From: an uncultured Saprospiraceae bacterium
GTDB lineage: Bacteria; Bacteroidota; Bacteroidia; Chitinophagales; Saprospiraceae
Assembly (NCBI GenBank): GCA_937934275.1
Contig: CALHAM010000013.1
Coordinates: 1-35,588, forward strand
Reading direction: 5' to 3'
DNA: 35,588 bases
In this document: positions 7,211 through 15,701 of the stretch, piece by piece
Layout: every line of letters begins with the position of its first letter
Position numbering within the stretch: position 1 is the first letter of the stretch
The notes under the pieces: generated by a model
The model's database searches: none
What the model was told of the DNA's origin: nothing
Seen by the model: the letters and a program-made list of their open reading frames with translations, nothing else
Made by a program: the position numbers and the translations under genes

Positions 7211-8248
7211 ATGAGCAGGAAAAAGATCCTATTTGTAGTGGGTTCTCCCAACCAAACCACCCAGATGCATCAGATTGCCAGCCACCTGCAGGAGGAATTT
7301 GAGTGCTGGTTTACGCAATTCTTCCCAGACTCACCCTTAGAAAAATGGGCGCTTAAGGCCGGCTTATTGGAAAATACCATCATGGGTGGCAAATTCAAAG
7401 CGTATGCCGACCGCTATTTGAGCGAGCACCGCCTTCAGATGGATTATATGGGGCAGCGCAACCACTATGATTTGGCTGTGTTGTGTTCCGACTTATTGGT
7501 GCCGCGCCGCCTGCGGGCCATTAAGACCGTTTGGGTGCAGGAGGGCATGACTGACCCGGCGAATTTCTTGACGCATGTGGTGCAAAAGGTGCGTGTCCTG
7601 CCCCGCTACTTAACGTTCAACACTTCTCTCAATGGCGCCTCCAACCTCTGCGACATCTACTGTGTAGCTTCCGAAGGCTATAAGGAGCACTTTGCTCGCA
7701 TGGGTACTGAACCAGCGAAAATCGTCGTTACGGGGATGCCCAATTACGATGACCTACACCGCCATTTGGACAACGACTTTCCGCACCGGGGCTACGTGCT
7801 GGTGGTTACTTCCGACATTCGCGAGACCTTCCGCTACGAAAATCGGCCGGCCTTCTTGCGCAAGTGTGCGCGCATTGCGGCGGGCCGCCCTATGATATTT
7901 AAATTGCACCCCAATGAAAATGCCGAGCGCGCCGTGCGCGAAATTCGGGAAGTTATCGGCCCTGAGCCGTTGATATTTGCTGAGGGGGATGCTTACGCTA
8001 TGATCGCCAACTGCGATGAGCTCATCTGCCAGTATTCCACGCTGGTCTATGTGGGCATTGTATTGGGCAAAAAAGTGCATTCCTATTTCGACTTAGAGCA
8101 ATTGCGTCGGTTAGCCCCTTGGCAAAACGGCGGCACTTCGGCTCGGCGCATTGCCGACTTTTGCCGGCAGTATTTGGCCTTTCCCGAAAAAAATGGCCCT
8201 GCGTTTCTGCGCAGCATAGGCATAACAGAAACTGCTCTTTTGGCGTGA
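7211..8248 (+). CDS. GT-B fold glycosyl- or glycerophosphotransferase-like protein
   Basis: 345 residues in a Rossmann-type two-domain arrangement: an N-terminal KKILFVVGSPNQTTQMHQIASHL typical of GT-B enzymes, and a C-terminal donor domain with PMIFKLHPNENAERAVREI, the 'HPNE' motif seen in CDP-glycerol glycerophosphotransferases, capsule transferases and UDP-GlcNAc 2-epimerase-like proteins. The donor site near IANCDELICQYSTLVYVGI is also of that type. It probably transfers a CMP/CDP- or NDP-activated residue to a glycan, perhaps the very sugar made by the next genes, but an epimerase-like role cannot be ruled out. First gene of the cluster, behind a good promoter; its TGA overlaps the GTG of the cytidylyltransferase. 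Confidence 0.65.
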   Translation: MSRKKILFVVGSPNQTTQMHQIASHLQEEFECWFTQFFPDSPLEKWALKAGLLENTIMGGKFKAYADRYLSEHRLQMDYMGQRNHYDLAVLCSDLLVPRRLRAIKTVWVQEGMTDPANFLTHVVQKVRVLPRYLTFNTSLNGASNLCDIYCVASEGYKEHFARMGTEPAKIVVTGMPNYDDLHRHLDNDFPHRGYVLVVTSDIRETFRYENRPAFLRKCARIAAGRPMIFKLHPNENAERAVREIREVIGPEPLIFAEGDAYAMIANCDELICQYSTLVYVGIVLGKKVHSYFDLEQLRRLAPWQNGGTSARRIADFCRQYLAFPEKNGPAFLRSIGITETALLA

Positions 8249-9039
8249 GACACATCGTTACCGTCGTTCAGGCGCGCGTAGGCTCCTCCCGCCTTCCGGG
8301 TAAAGTGCTGCTCGACCTCGTCGGTCAGCCGCTGCTGCTGCGCATGGTTGAGCGCGTGCAAGCCGCCCAACGCGTGGGCACCCTCGTGGTGGCTACTACC
8401 GCAGAGCCTACCGACGACCCTATCGAGGCCCTATGCCTTCAGCATGGCCTGCCCTGCTACCGCGGCAGCACCGATGACCTGCTCGACCGACATTACCAGG
8501 TCGGCCTTCTGTGGAAAGCGGACGCTGTGGCTAAAATTCCCTCAGACTGCCCTCTGATCGACCCTGCCGTTATTGACCGCGTCTTCGAGGTTTTCCTGCA
8601 AAATGCGTTTGACTACGTCAGCAACCTGCACCCTGCTACTTATCCCGATGGCAACGACGTAGAAGTCATGACTATGGCCGCCTTAGAAACTGCCTGGAAA
8701 GAAGCACAACGGCCCTTCGAGCGCGAACACACCACGCCGTTCTTGTGGGAAAACCCCGAGCGCTTTTCGCTGGGCAACGTCTGCTGGGAAACTGGCTTAA
8801 ACTACTCCATGACGCACCGCTGGACGATTGACTACCCTGAAGATTACGCCTTCATCCGCGCCGTGTATGAGGAACTGTACCCGAAAAACCCGCGCTTCGG
8901 CCTGCAGGAGGTGCTCGACTTGACTGCGCGCCGACCCGATATCTTTGCCCTCAACAGCCAATATGCCGGTGTCAACTGGTATCGGCATCATTTACACGAA
9001 CTCAAAACCATCACTGCTGACCAAACTCGACAAGTGTGA
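8245..9039 (+). CDS. SpsF/NeuA-like cytidylyltransferase
   Basis: 264 residues from a GTG that overlaps the previous stop (GTGA). The signature loop VVQARVGSSRLPGKVL (residues 7-22) is that of the CMP-sugar synthetase group containing SpsF, NeuA and KdsB, followed by VVATTAEPTDDPI, STDDLLDRHYQV and KIPSDCPLIDP, the metal and sugar binding region. It would activate a 2-keto sugar acid as its CMP derivative with CTP. Pairing with the PEP-condensing synthase and the phosphatase downstream is the standard three-gene set for ulosonic acids. Earlier in-frame starts lie inside the upstream gene and code for a sequence without family features. Its own stop overlaps the GTG start of the next gene. Confidence 0.85.
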   Translation: MRHIVTVVQARVGSSRLPGKVLLDLVGQPLLLRMVERVQAAQRVGTLVVATTAEPTDDPIEALCLQHGLPCYRGSTDDLLDRHYQVGLLWKADAVAKIPSDCPLIDPAVIDRVFEVFLQNAFDYVSNLHPATYPDGNDVEVMTMAALETAWKEAQRPFEREHTTPFLWENPERFSLGNVCWETGLNYSMTHRWTIDYPEDYAFIRAVYEELYPKNPRFGLQEVLDLTARRPDIFALNSQYAGVNWYRHHLHELKTITADQTRQV

Positions 9040-9908
9040 CGACCGTAAGCTCTTCTCCTTCCACCCCCGCCGAATTGGCCTCCTTAGCTCTGCGCGTGCG
9101 CGAGCATATCCTACGTCTCTCAACTGACGGCGGCTGTTTCACGGGCGCTTCGCTTTCCTGTGCCGACTTGTTCGTCTTCCTCTATACGCGCTTCTTGCGC
9201 ATTCGGCCGGATGGTTTACAAGATCCGGAGCGCGATTACTTGCTGCTTTCTAAAGGCCACGACGTGCCCGCCCTTTATGCTACCTTAGTCGAGCTGGGCT
9301 GGATGCCCCCTGAGCGTCTGCAAAATCATCTGAAAACCAACGATCTCATTTATTGGCACCCCAACCGCCACATCCCTGGAGTAGAGTTTCACTCTGGCTC
9401 TCTGGGCCACTTGCCCGCCGTTGGGCTGGGCATAGCCCTCGATATCCGGCTGCGCGGTGGGCCAAACCGCGTCGTCGTGGTTACGGGCGATGGCGAGCTC
9501 GACGAAGGCTCCGTTTGGGAGGCGCTGCTGGTGGCTTCCGCTTACCAGCTAGACAACCTCATCATTGTGGTGGACCGCAACCACTTTCAGGCCAATGTGC
9601 GCACCGAGGAGCTCATCCCTCTGGAACCGCTCGTGCCCAAATTCGAGGCCTTCGGCTGTGCGGTAGAGCGCATTGATGGCCACGACTTTGCCCAAATGGA
9701 AGCGGCCTTCAGCCGCGTGCCCTTCCAAGCCGGTAAGCCCAGCGTCATCGTGGCCGACACAGTGCGCGGCAAAGGCGTGCCCAGCATCGAGGCGCGTGCC
9801 GATCGCTGGTTCTGCAACTTTACCCACGAGGAGGTGGAAGCCCTCGTGCGCGAGTTACGGGGCGAAGCCCAAGCTCACTTGACCTCAGAAACCCTTACCG
9901 TCCGCTAA
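9036..9908 (+). CDS. Transketolase, N-terminal (thiamine diphosphate binding) half
   Basis: 290 residues from a GTG overlapping the previous stop. This is a separate first subunit of a split transketolase. The thiamine-diphosphate motif is complete: GDGELDEG at 151-158 through N182 (VVDRN). Other family motifs: LSKGHDVPALYATLVELG, FHSGSLGHLPAVGLGIAL and DTVRGKGVP. Such enzymes move two-carbon ketol units between sugar phosphates. The cofactor's second-side glutamate is on the next gene's product, so the two must act as a complex. Full-length household transketolase is a single chain of about 660 residues, so this pair is a pathway-specific version. Confidence 0.93.
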   Translation: MTTVSSSPSTPAELASLALRVREHILRLSTDGGCFTGASLSCADLFVFLYTRFLRIRPDGLQDPERDYLLLSKGHDVPALYATLVELGWMPPERLQNHLKTNDLIYWHPNRHIPGVEFHSGSLGHLPAVGLGIALDIRLRGGPNRVVVVTGDGELDEGSVWEALLVASAYQLDNLIIVVDRNHFQANVRTEELIPLEPLVPKFEAFGCAVERIDGHDFAQMEAAFSRVPFQAGKPSVIVADTVRGKGVPSIEARADRWFCNFTHEEVEALVRELRGEAQAHLTSETLTVR

Positions 9909-9923
9909 CGCCACCCACAATAC

Positions 9924-10823
9924 ATGAACTATCAGGAACTCATCCGCCAGACGGCCCTTAATGACGAGCGCATTATCGTGATGACCGCTGAAAACCGCGC
10001 CGTGCTGCGCGAATTGCCGCCGGTGTTGGGGCCGCGCTTCCTCGATGTAGGCATTGCCGAGCAAACCCTGATCGGCGCTGCTGCAGGCTTAGCCCTGCGC
10101 GGGCGTATCCCCATTTGCCACGCTCTGGCGCCTTTCCTCATCTATCGCGCCTACGAATTCGTGCGCACCGACGTGGGCATTGCCCACCTGCCCGTCAAGC
10201 TGAGCAGCTGGATTGCCGGCTTCCTCTCCGAAGCCAACGGCCCTACCCACCAAGCCATCGAAGATGTGGCTCTCATGCGCGCCATCCCGGGCATGACGGT
10301 CTTCTGCCCAGCCGATGAGGCCGATATGCTGGCCATGTTGCCGGCCATTTGGGCCTCCCCTGACCCCGCCTACGTACGCCTCATTGTGCGCAAGACGGAC
10401 TACACCCACGCTCCTTTTGAAATAGGGAAAGCCGAAGTGGTCGCTCAAGGGACCGACGTTACGCTGCTCGTCTATGGCCTGCTCTTCGACGAAGCTCGCC
10501 AGGCCGCTCGCCTGCTCGAGCAAGAGGGTTTAAGTGTGGGCCTGATTAACATGCGCTCGCTCAAGCCCGTTGATGAGGCCGCTATTGTGCGCGCTGCTCA
10601 AGAGTCGAAGAGACTTATAACCATCGAAGATCACCTGCTCACCGGAGGCCTATACAGCATCGTGGCTGAGGTGCTGCTCAAACACCGCATTACCGCCGAC
10701 GTACAGCCGCTCGCTTTAGAGGAGCGCTGGTTCCGACCGGCGCTGCTGCCCGATGTGCTGGCCTTCGAAGGCTTTACGGCCGAGCAAATCGCCCGGCGTA
10801 TTACCCTGCCCATTTGGGTGTGA
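9924..10823 (+). CDS. Transketolase, C-terminal (pyrimidine binding) half
   Basis: 299 residues, ATG at 9924, 15 bases after the N-terminal half. It carries the pyrimidine-binding domain with FLDVGIAEQ, where E46 should activate the cofactor, then FLIYRAYEFVRTDVGI, NGPTHQAIEDVALMRAIPGM and the substrate-binding VFCPADEADM. The C-terminal domain (VTLLVYGLLFDEARQAARLL, IEDHLLTGGLYSIVAE) is present. With the preceding gene it forms a two-subunit transketolase. The coupling inside a cluster with an aminotransferase and a PEP-condensing synthase implies that it makes or uses an unusual, probably amino-substituted, sugar phosphate. That substrate is inferred. Confidence 0.93.
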   Translation: MNYQELIRQTALNDERIIVMTAENRAVLRELPPVLGPRFLDVGIAEQTLIGAAAGLALRGRIPICHALAPFLIYRAYEFVRTDVGIAHLPVKLSSWIAGFLSEANGPTHQAIEDVALMRAIPGMTVFCPADEADMLAMLPAIWASPDPAYVRLIVRKTDYTHAPFEIGKAEVVAQGTDVTLLVYGLLFDEARQAARLLEQEGLSVGLINMRSLKPVDEAAIVRAAQESKRLITIEDHLLTGGLYSIVAEVLLKHRITADVQPLALEERWFRPALLPDVLAFEGFTAEQIARRITLPIWV

Positions 10824-10995
10824 GGGCGTTGCTAAGCACAGCCCGCCAAAGGAGGTTGCTGGCTTTTGCGAAAGCAGCGACGCAGGAGCAAAGCCCGCCT
10901 TACATTCCTTTGCACCAACCTTTGTGCTCTTCAAGCCGCTTTTATTTTCAAACTAACAGGCCGAGCCAACTCGGTCGTCAAAACACGGTAACGAC

Positions 10996-12309
10996 ATGCC
11001 CAACACGGTATCGCTCAATGCAGATTACCCCAACATTTCCAAATCGCAGGAACTACTGGCTAAGGCCCGTCAAATTATGCACCCCGTCACTCAGACGCTG
11101 GCCAAAGGCCCAGGGCAGTGGAGCCGTGGAGTGGCTCCGGTGTACTTAGAGCGCGGCAAGGGCGCTCGCGTGTGGGATGTGGACGGCAACGAGTACCTCG
11201 ACTACACCATGGGCGTTGGCCCCATTTCGCTGGGCTACTGCTACGAGCGCGTAGACGCCGCCATCCGCGAGCAATTGGAGCGCGGCATCACTTTTTCGCT
11301 TATGCATCGGTTGGAGTACGAGGCCGCGGCGGCCGTTCAACAAGCGGTGCCCTACGCCGAAAGCGTGCGCATTTCGAAGACGGGTTGCGACGTAACTTCC
11401 GCAGCTGTCCGTCTGGCTCGGGCTTTTACGGGGCGCGATGTCGTCGTGTGCTGTGGCTATCACGGCTGGCACGATTGGTACATCAGCACCACGCCGCGCA
11501 ATGCCGGCATTCCGGAGGCAGTACGCCGACTGACGCGTACGTTTTCCTACAACAACCTCGACAGCTTGCGCGCTGTGCTCGATCAAGACGTGGCCTGCGT
11601 CATCTTAGAACCAGTGGTGTTCGAAGCACCGCGCGACAATTTCTTGCACGAGGTGGCGCGCTTAACGCGTGAAAACGGCTCACTGCTCATTTTCGACGAG
11701 ATGTGGACGGGCTTCCGTCTGGCGGTGGGGGGGGCGCAAGAGTACTTCGGCGTTCAGGCCGATTTAGCCTGCTTCTCTAAAGCGGTGGCCAACGGCATGC
11801 CCATCTCGTTCTTGACGGGTCGCCAAGACGTCATCAGCCAAGGGGAGCACGACGTGTTCATCTTCACTACTTTCGGTGGCGAGGCCCTCTCGCTGGCGGC
11901 CACCATCGCCACTATTGCCGAAATTCGGGAAAAGAACGTGCCGGCCTATTTGGCCCAACAGGGCAAAAAACTGAAAGACGGTTACAACGCCCTGGCGGCG
12001 CGGTTTGAACTCCAAGGCGCTACGCACTGTATGGGTTTCGACTGCCGCACTCTCATCCACTTTACCGGGCAGGGGGGCGACCCACTCGTACTCAAAACCC
12101 TTATGCAGCAAGAGATGCTCAAGCGCGGCGTGCTGTGGGGCGGTTTCCATAACCTATCCTTTAGCCATACCGATGCCGATATAGCTTACACGCTGGAGGC
12201 CTATGAGGACGCTTTCCCAGTGCTCAAAAGCGCTATCGAAAGTGGAAAGCCGGAGCAGTTCTTGCGCGGTGAGGTGCTGGAAATGGTGTTTCGGAAAACG
12301 AAGTACTAA
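10996..12309 (+). CDS. Class III (glutamate-1-semialdehyde type) aminotransferase
   Basis: 437 residues with the fold-type I PLP layout. Visible features: substrate gate VWDVDGNEYLDYTMGVGPISLGY, phosphate site SKTGCDVTSAAVRLARAFTG, D234 (FDEMWTGFR) that holds the PLP ring nitrogen, and the Schiff-base lysine K262 (CFSKAVANGMP). The sequence resembles GSA-aminomutase-like proteins, but hemL itself is normally in a haem cluster, and the setting here argues for amination of a sugar. A 172-base gap separates it from the transketolase; it includes a small hairpin (CCGAG/CTCGG near 10964-10977) and a near-match to the promoter element (AACCTTTG near 10917), so it may have its own promoter. Confidence 0.9.
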   Translation: MPNTVSLNADYPNISKSQELLAKARQIMHPVTQTLAKGPGQWSRGVAPVYLERGKGARVWDVDGNEYLDYTMGVGPISLGYCYERVDAAIREQLERGITFSLMHRLEYEAAAAVQQAVPYAESVRISKTGCDVTSAAVRLARAFTGRDVVVCCGYHGWHDWYISTTPRNAGIPEAVRRLTRTFSYNNLDSLRAVLDQDVACVILEPVVFEAPRDNFLHEVARLTRENGSLLIFDEMWTGFRLAVGGAQEYFGVQADLACFSKAVANGMPISFLTGRQDVISQGEHDVFIFTTFGGEALSLAATIATIAEIREKNVPAYLAQQGKKLKDGYNALAARFELQGATHCMGFDCRTLIHFTGQGGDPLVLKTLMQQEMLKRGVLWGGFHNLSFSHTDADIAYTLEAYEDAFPVLKSAIESGKPEQFLRGEVLEMVFRKTKY

Positions 12310-12327
12310 CAGTAGCGCTGCGCCTAA

Positions 12328-13143
12328 ATGCCTTTCGCTATGGATCTCTTTTCTTTGAAGAACAAGACTGCTGTAGTAACGGGAGCCTGTGGCCTTTTGG
12401 GCCGCGAACACTGCTGCGCCTTAGCCGAAGCAGGCGCGTCGGTCGTGGCTATCGATGTAGACGAGGATGCCTGTCGGGCTTTGGCCTCAGCGCTGGGGCC
12501 TCAGCACATGGGCCTAAAGGCCGATGTAACGGATCGCGCTTCGCTAGAATGCGTGCGCGATGCCGTCTTAGCGCACTACGGCTCGATAGATGTGTTGGTC
12601 AACAACGCTGCCATTAACGACATGTTTGAAAACCCAGCGCTGGCCGCTCAGCAGTCGATGTTTGAGCATTACCCGCTCCAGATGTGGCGCCAATCGCTGG
12701 AGGTAAACGTTACGGGCGTCTTCCTGTGCGCTCAGGTGTTTGGCACCGTGATGGCCCAACAAGGGCGCGGCAGCATCATCAACATCGCTTCCACCTACGG
12801 CATGGTAGGCCCCGACCAAAGCATCTACCAAAACGAGCGCGGCGAGCAGACGTTCTACAAGTCACCGGCTTACCCGACTACGAAAGGAGCCATCCTCAAT
12901 TTTACGCGCTATTTGGCAGCCTACTGGGGCCGCAAGGGTGTCCGAGTGAATACGCTCTCTCCCGGCGGCGTAGAAAACAACCAGGAGCCTTTCTTCATTC
13001 AAAACTACGCGCGCAAGACAGCCCTGGGGCGCATGGCGCAACCCTCCGACTATCGCGGCGCCATCGTCTTTTTGGCTAGCGATGCCTCGGCCTACATGAC
13101 AGGGGCCAACTTAGTGGTGGACGGCGGTTGGACGGCGATGTAG
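12328..13143 (+). CDS. Short-chain dehydrogenase/reductase, PtmA-like
   Basis: 271 residues from ATG 12328 (267 from the ATG at 12340, which begins right at the family core; both are possible). The coenzyme loop is TGACGLLG, a variant of TGxxxGxG also seen in flagellin-modification PtmA-type oxidoreductases. LVNNAAIND and, counted from 12340, the catalytic S151 (IASTYG) and Y178-x3-K182 (YPTTK) are present. A longer linker than usual ([18 protein letters not shown]) lies between serine and tyrosine. The end [19 protein letters not shown] is typical. It would oxidise a sugar hydroxyl, producing the ketone for the neighbouring aminotransferase, or reduce one. Confidence 0.88.
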   Translation: MPFAMDLFSLKNKTAVVTGACGLLGREHCCALAEAGASVVAIDVDEDACRALASALGPQHMGLKADVTDRASLECVRDAVLAHYGSIDVLVNNAAINDMFENPALAAQQSMFEHYPLQMWRQSLEVNVTGVFLCAQVFGTVMAQQGRGSIINIASTYGMVGPDQSIYQNERGEQTFYKSPAYPTTKGAILNFTRYLAAYWGRKGVRVNTLSPGGVENNQEPFFIQNYARKTALGRMAQPSDYRGAIVFLASDASAYMTGANLVVDGGWTAM

Positions 13144-13250
13144 CGCAGGAAAAAATACTGCCTGCTCTTGGCATTCAACGCTTGCTCACAAAAATGAGGA
13201 CATGACGCATTCTCCTTCTTCTTGCCTTAAACACTCCAAACGCTTGGCGT

Positions 13251-13775
13251 ATGGCGACTCACACTGACGAGGTGCTTGCCGAAAAAGCCGCTCGCCTTCG
13301 GCTGCTACTGACCGACTGCGATGGAGTACTGACGGATGCCGGTGTGTATTACTCGGCTGAGGGCGAAGCCCTTAAGCGATTTTCCATCCGCGACGGCATG
13401 GGCGTGGAGCGCCTGCGCCAGCTTTGTGGCGTGGACGTGGGCATCATGACGGGCGAAAACTCGCCCATTGTAGCGCGAAGAGCGGAGAAGTTGCACATCA
13501 CGCACCTGTACTTGGGCGTCAAGAACAAGGCGGCTCGCTTGAGCGATATTTTGCAGGCCCACCACCTGCAGCCCGACCAGATCGCTTTCATTGGAGACGA
13601 CATGAACGACTGGGAAGTGCTGCAACTCGTCGGTTTATCTGCTTGCCCTGCCGACGCATTGCCACCCATCAGAGCCGTCGTAGACTATGTTTGCGCCCAG
13701 CCGGGAGGCCATGGCGCCTTTCGCGAGTTTGCCGAATGGATCATTCACCTAAGAACAAATACTCCGCAGCTTTAG
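13251..13775 (+). CDS. KdsC-like HAD phosphatase
   Basis: 174 residues, the size of C0-type HAD phosphatases such as KdsC. Motif I is D22-x-D24 (LLTDCDGVLTD), motif III/IV is GDDMND at 115-120, and VKNKAARL supplies the motif-III lysine. Such enzymes remove the phosphate from 8- or 9-phosphate ulosonic acids after the PEP condensation, before CMP activation. The active enzyme is usually a homotetramer. No cap domain is seen, as expected. ATG at 13251 follows a 107-base spacer without a gene; the stop is 44 bases before the synthase gene. Confidence 0.88.
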   Translation: MATHTDEVLAEKAARLRLLLTDCDGVLTDAGVYYSAEGEALKRFSIRDGMGVERLRQLCGVDVGIMTGENSPIVARRAEKLHITHLYLGVKNKAARLSDILQAHHLQPDQIAFIGDDMNDWEVLQLVGLSACPADALPPIRAVVDYVCAQPGGHGAFREFAEWIIHLRTNTPQL

Positions 13776-13819
13776 GCTGTTCTTTTCACCTACATACGCA
13801 CAAGCATAAACGCATCTGT

Positions 13820-14695
13820 ATGAGCATCATCGAATTGCCTAATGGCCGCAAAATTGGTCGCGGCCAACCCTGTTTTCTCATCGCCGAAATTGGTATCAAC
13901 CACAACGGCTCCTTGGAATTGGCCTTGCGCCTCATCGAAGAGGCAGCGAAAGCCGGCTTTGACGCAGTGAAATTTCAGAAGCGCACTCCTGAACTGTGCA
14001 CCCCGCGCGACCAGTGGGACATCATGCGCGACACCCCGTGGGGGCGCATGCGCTACATCGACTACCGCTATAAGGTAGAACTGGGCGAGGCTGAATACGC
14101 CGCCATTGACCAGTTCGCTCGCCAGCACGACATCCTCTGGTTTGCCTCGTGCTGGGACGAGCCTTCGGTGGACTTCATCGAGCAGTTCAACGTGCCGCTG
14201 TACAAGGCCGCTTCTGCTTCGCTGACGGACATCGCCTTGTTGAAAAAGAAAAAAGCCACGGGCAAGCCGCTCATCCTTTCTACCGGTATGTCTACCATGG
14301 AAGAAATCGAAGCGGCCGTGGCGGCCGTAGGCACCGACCGCTTGCTCCTTGCTCACGCCACATCGGCCTATCCGTGCGCCGTTCAGGAGTTGAACTTGCG
14401 CATGATCCACACCCTTCAACAGCGTTATCCCGACGTGCCCATTGGCTATTCGGGCCATGAGACTGGCTTGGCCCCCACGTTGGCGGCTGTAGCGCTCGGA
14501 GCCTGCTTTGTGGAGCGCCACGTAACGCTCGATCGCGCGATGTGGGGCTCTGACCAGGCCGCCTCGGTCGAACCCGTAGGTATGGCTAAATTGGTGCGCG
14601 ATATTCGCGACATTGAAGCCGCCTTAGGCGACGGCGTCAAGCGCGTTTACGAAAGCGAAATGGGGCAGCGCCAAAAGCTGCGCCGGGTCAAGTAA
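13820..14695 (+). CDS. NeuB-like PEP-condensing synthase without SAF domain
   Basis: 291 residues from ATG 13820. The TIM-barrel core of the N-acetylneuraminate synthase family is complete: FLIAEIGINHNG (E23, H28), DAVKFQKR, ILWFASCWDEPSVDF, YKAASASLTD, LILSTGMSTMEEI, GYSGHETGL and the metal/substrate region FVERHVTLDRAMWGSDQAASVEP (H234). It should join phosphoenolpyruvate to an aldose to give a 3-deoxy-2-ulosonic acid. Most NeuB, LegI and PseI proteins are about 340 residues long and end in an antifreeze-like SAF domain that completes the active site of the partner chain; here the protein stops at KRVYESEMGQRQKLRRVK, just where that domain would begin. No frameshifted SAF remnant is evident downstream. 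An in-frame start upstream lies within the phosphatase gene and is rejected. Confidence 0.9.
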   Translation: MSIIELPNGRKIGRGQPCFLIAEIGINHNGSLELALRLIEEAAKAGFDAVKFQKRTPELCTPRDQWDIMRDTPWGRMRYIDYRYKVELGEAEYAAIDQFARQHDILWFASCWDEPSVDFIEQFNVPLYKAASASLTDIALLKKKKATGKPLILSTGMSTMEEIEAAVAAVGTDRLLLAHATSAYPCAVQELNLRMIHTLQQRYPDVPIGYSGHETGLAPTLAAVALGACFVERHVTLDRAMWGSDQAASVEPVGMAKLVRDIRDIEAALGDGVKRVYESEMGQRQKLRRVK

Positions 14696-14747
14696 CTACC
14701 CTTAACTTTCGCCGAAAAAGGTATTTCCAATAAATGCGGAGAACGAT

Positions 14748-15701
14748 ATGGACTTGCTCACCCTAACTACAGCGATCCTCTTAGGCTGGATGCTGTTCAT
14801 CATCGCTTTAGAGCGGCGCTTTCCCTACACGCCTGGGTTGAAGCTTTTCCGCGAGGGCTGGTGGCTCGATTTGGTGTGGTATACGCTCATTCAGAGCTAT
14901 CTGCTGAAGATTCTTATCTTCGACTACCTGATTGCGCCCGCTAAATCGGCCTTGGGGTTTTCGGAAATGGGCTACCTGTCGCATTGGCCTGTGTGGGCCT
15001 TGGTCCTGCTCTTTCTTCTGACTCACGACCTGTACATTTATTGGTTTCACCGCTGGCAACACCACAACAAAGTGCTGTGGCGCACCCACGAGGCGCACCA
15101 TTCAGTTAAGACGGTGGACTGGCTGGCCGGCTCGCGCTCTCATGCGCTGGAGATCATCATCAATCAGACCGTAGAGTTCGCGCCCATCGTCTTCTTACTC
15201 GACAACAAGACGGCTGCTGTGGTCATTCCTATAAAGGCACTCATCGACGCCATGTGGGGCATGTGGATCCACGCCAATATTGATGTGAACTTGGGCAAGT
15301 TGCAGTATTTCATCAACGGCCCGCAAATGCACCAATGGCACCACGCCAACCACCGCGAGGTCTTCTACGCCAACTATGCCACAAAGTTTGCCTTTTTCGA
15401 TTGGATTTTCGGCACGGGCTTTTTGCCCGGCCTTAAGCCGCTCAAGTACGCTATCTTAAAACCGCGTGAATACGGCTTGCCCTACGACTATCCGCGCGAC
15501 TATTTCCTCCAACATTGGTTTTCTTTTTGGCGCTTCGATGTGAAAAAGGTGGAAAGCCATCCGTGGGTAAGGCCCTACCTCGAGTGGCGGCAAACGCTGC
15601 TGCGCGGGTTGGGTTTTGGGAAAGACCGCCATCCACAAACTGCCGCCGAAACGCCGCCTCCCACTGCCGATCTGGTGCCAACTTCTGTGCCTCCGCCATG
15701 A
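14748..15701 (+). CDS. Fatty acid hydroxylase / sterol desaturase family membrane protein
   Basis: 317 residues, ATG 14748 preceded by a purine-rich GCGGAGAACGAT. An integral membrane di-iron oxygenase of the fatty-acid-hydroxylase superfamily. The histidine clusters are all present: HDLYIYWFHRWQHH (from H93), HEAHHS (H114-H118) and MHQWHHANH (from H195). At least four hydrophobic segments lie between about residues 5 and 180. Proteins of this family hydroxylate or desaturate lipids; no substrate can be named. The C-terminal 20 residues are proline-rich. It ends in a four-base overlap with the transporter gene, so the two are coupled, and follows the synthase by 52 bases. Whether it belongs to the sugar-acid pathway is unclear. 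Confidence 0.9.
   Translation: MDLLTLTTAILLGWMLFIIALERRFPYTPGLKLFREGWWLDLVWYTLIQSYLLKILIFDYLIAPAKSALGFSEMGYLSHWPVWALVLLFLLTHDLYIYWFHRWQHHNKVLWRTHEAHHSVKTVDWLAGSRSHALEIIINQTVEFAPIVFLLDNKTAAVVIPIKALIDAMWGMWIHANIDVNLGKLQYFINGPQMHQWHHANHREVFYANYATKFAFFDWIFGTGFLPGLKPLKYAILKPREYGLPYDYPRDYFLQHWFSFWRFDVKKVESHPWVRPYLEWRQTLLRGLGFGKDRHPQTAAETPPPTADLVPTSVPPP

Noticed and set aside
10824-10995. Short frames in the gap before the aminotransferase
   Set aside because: They overlap the end of the transketolase gene or run into the aminotransferase out of frame, and show no conserved features.
13424-13819. Extended N-terminus for the NeuB-like protein
   Set aside because: It lies wholly over the phosphatase gene in another frame and encodes arginine-rich shadow sequence; the family begins at the ATG at 13820.
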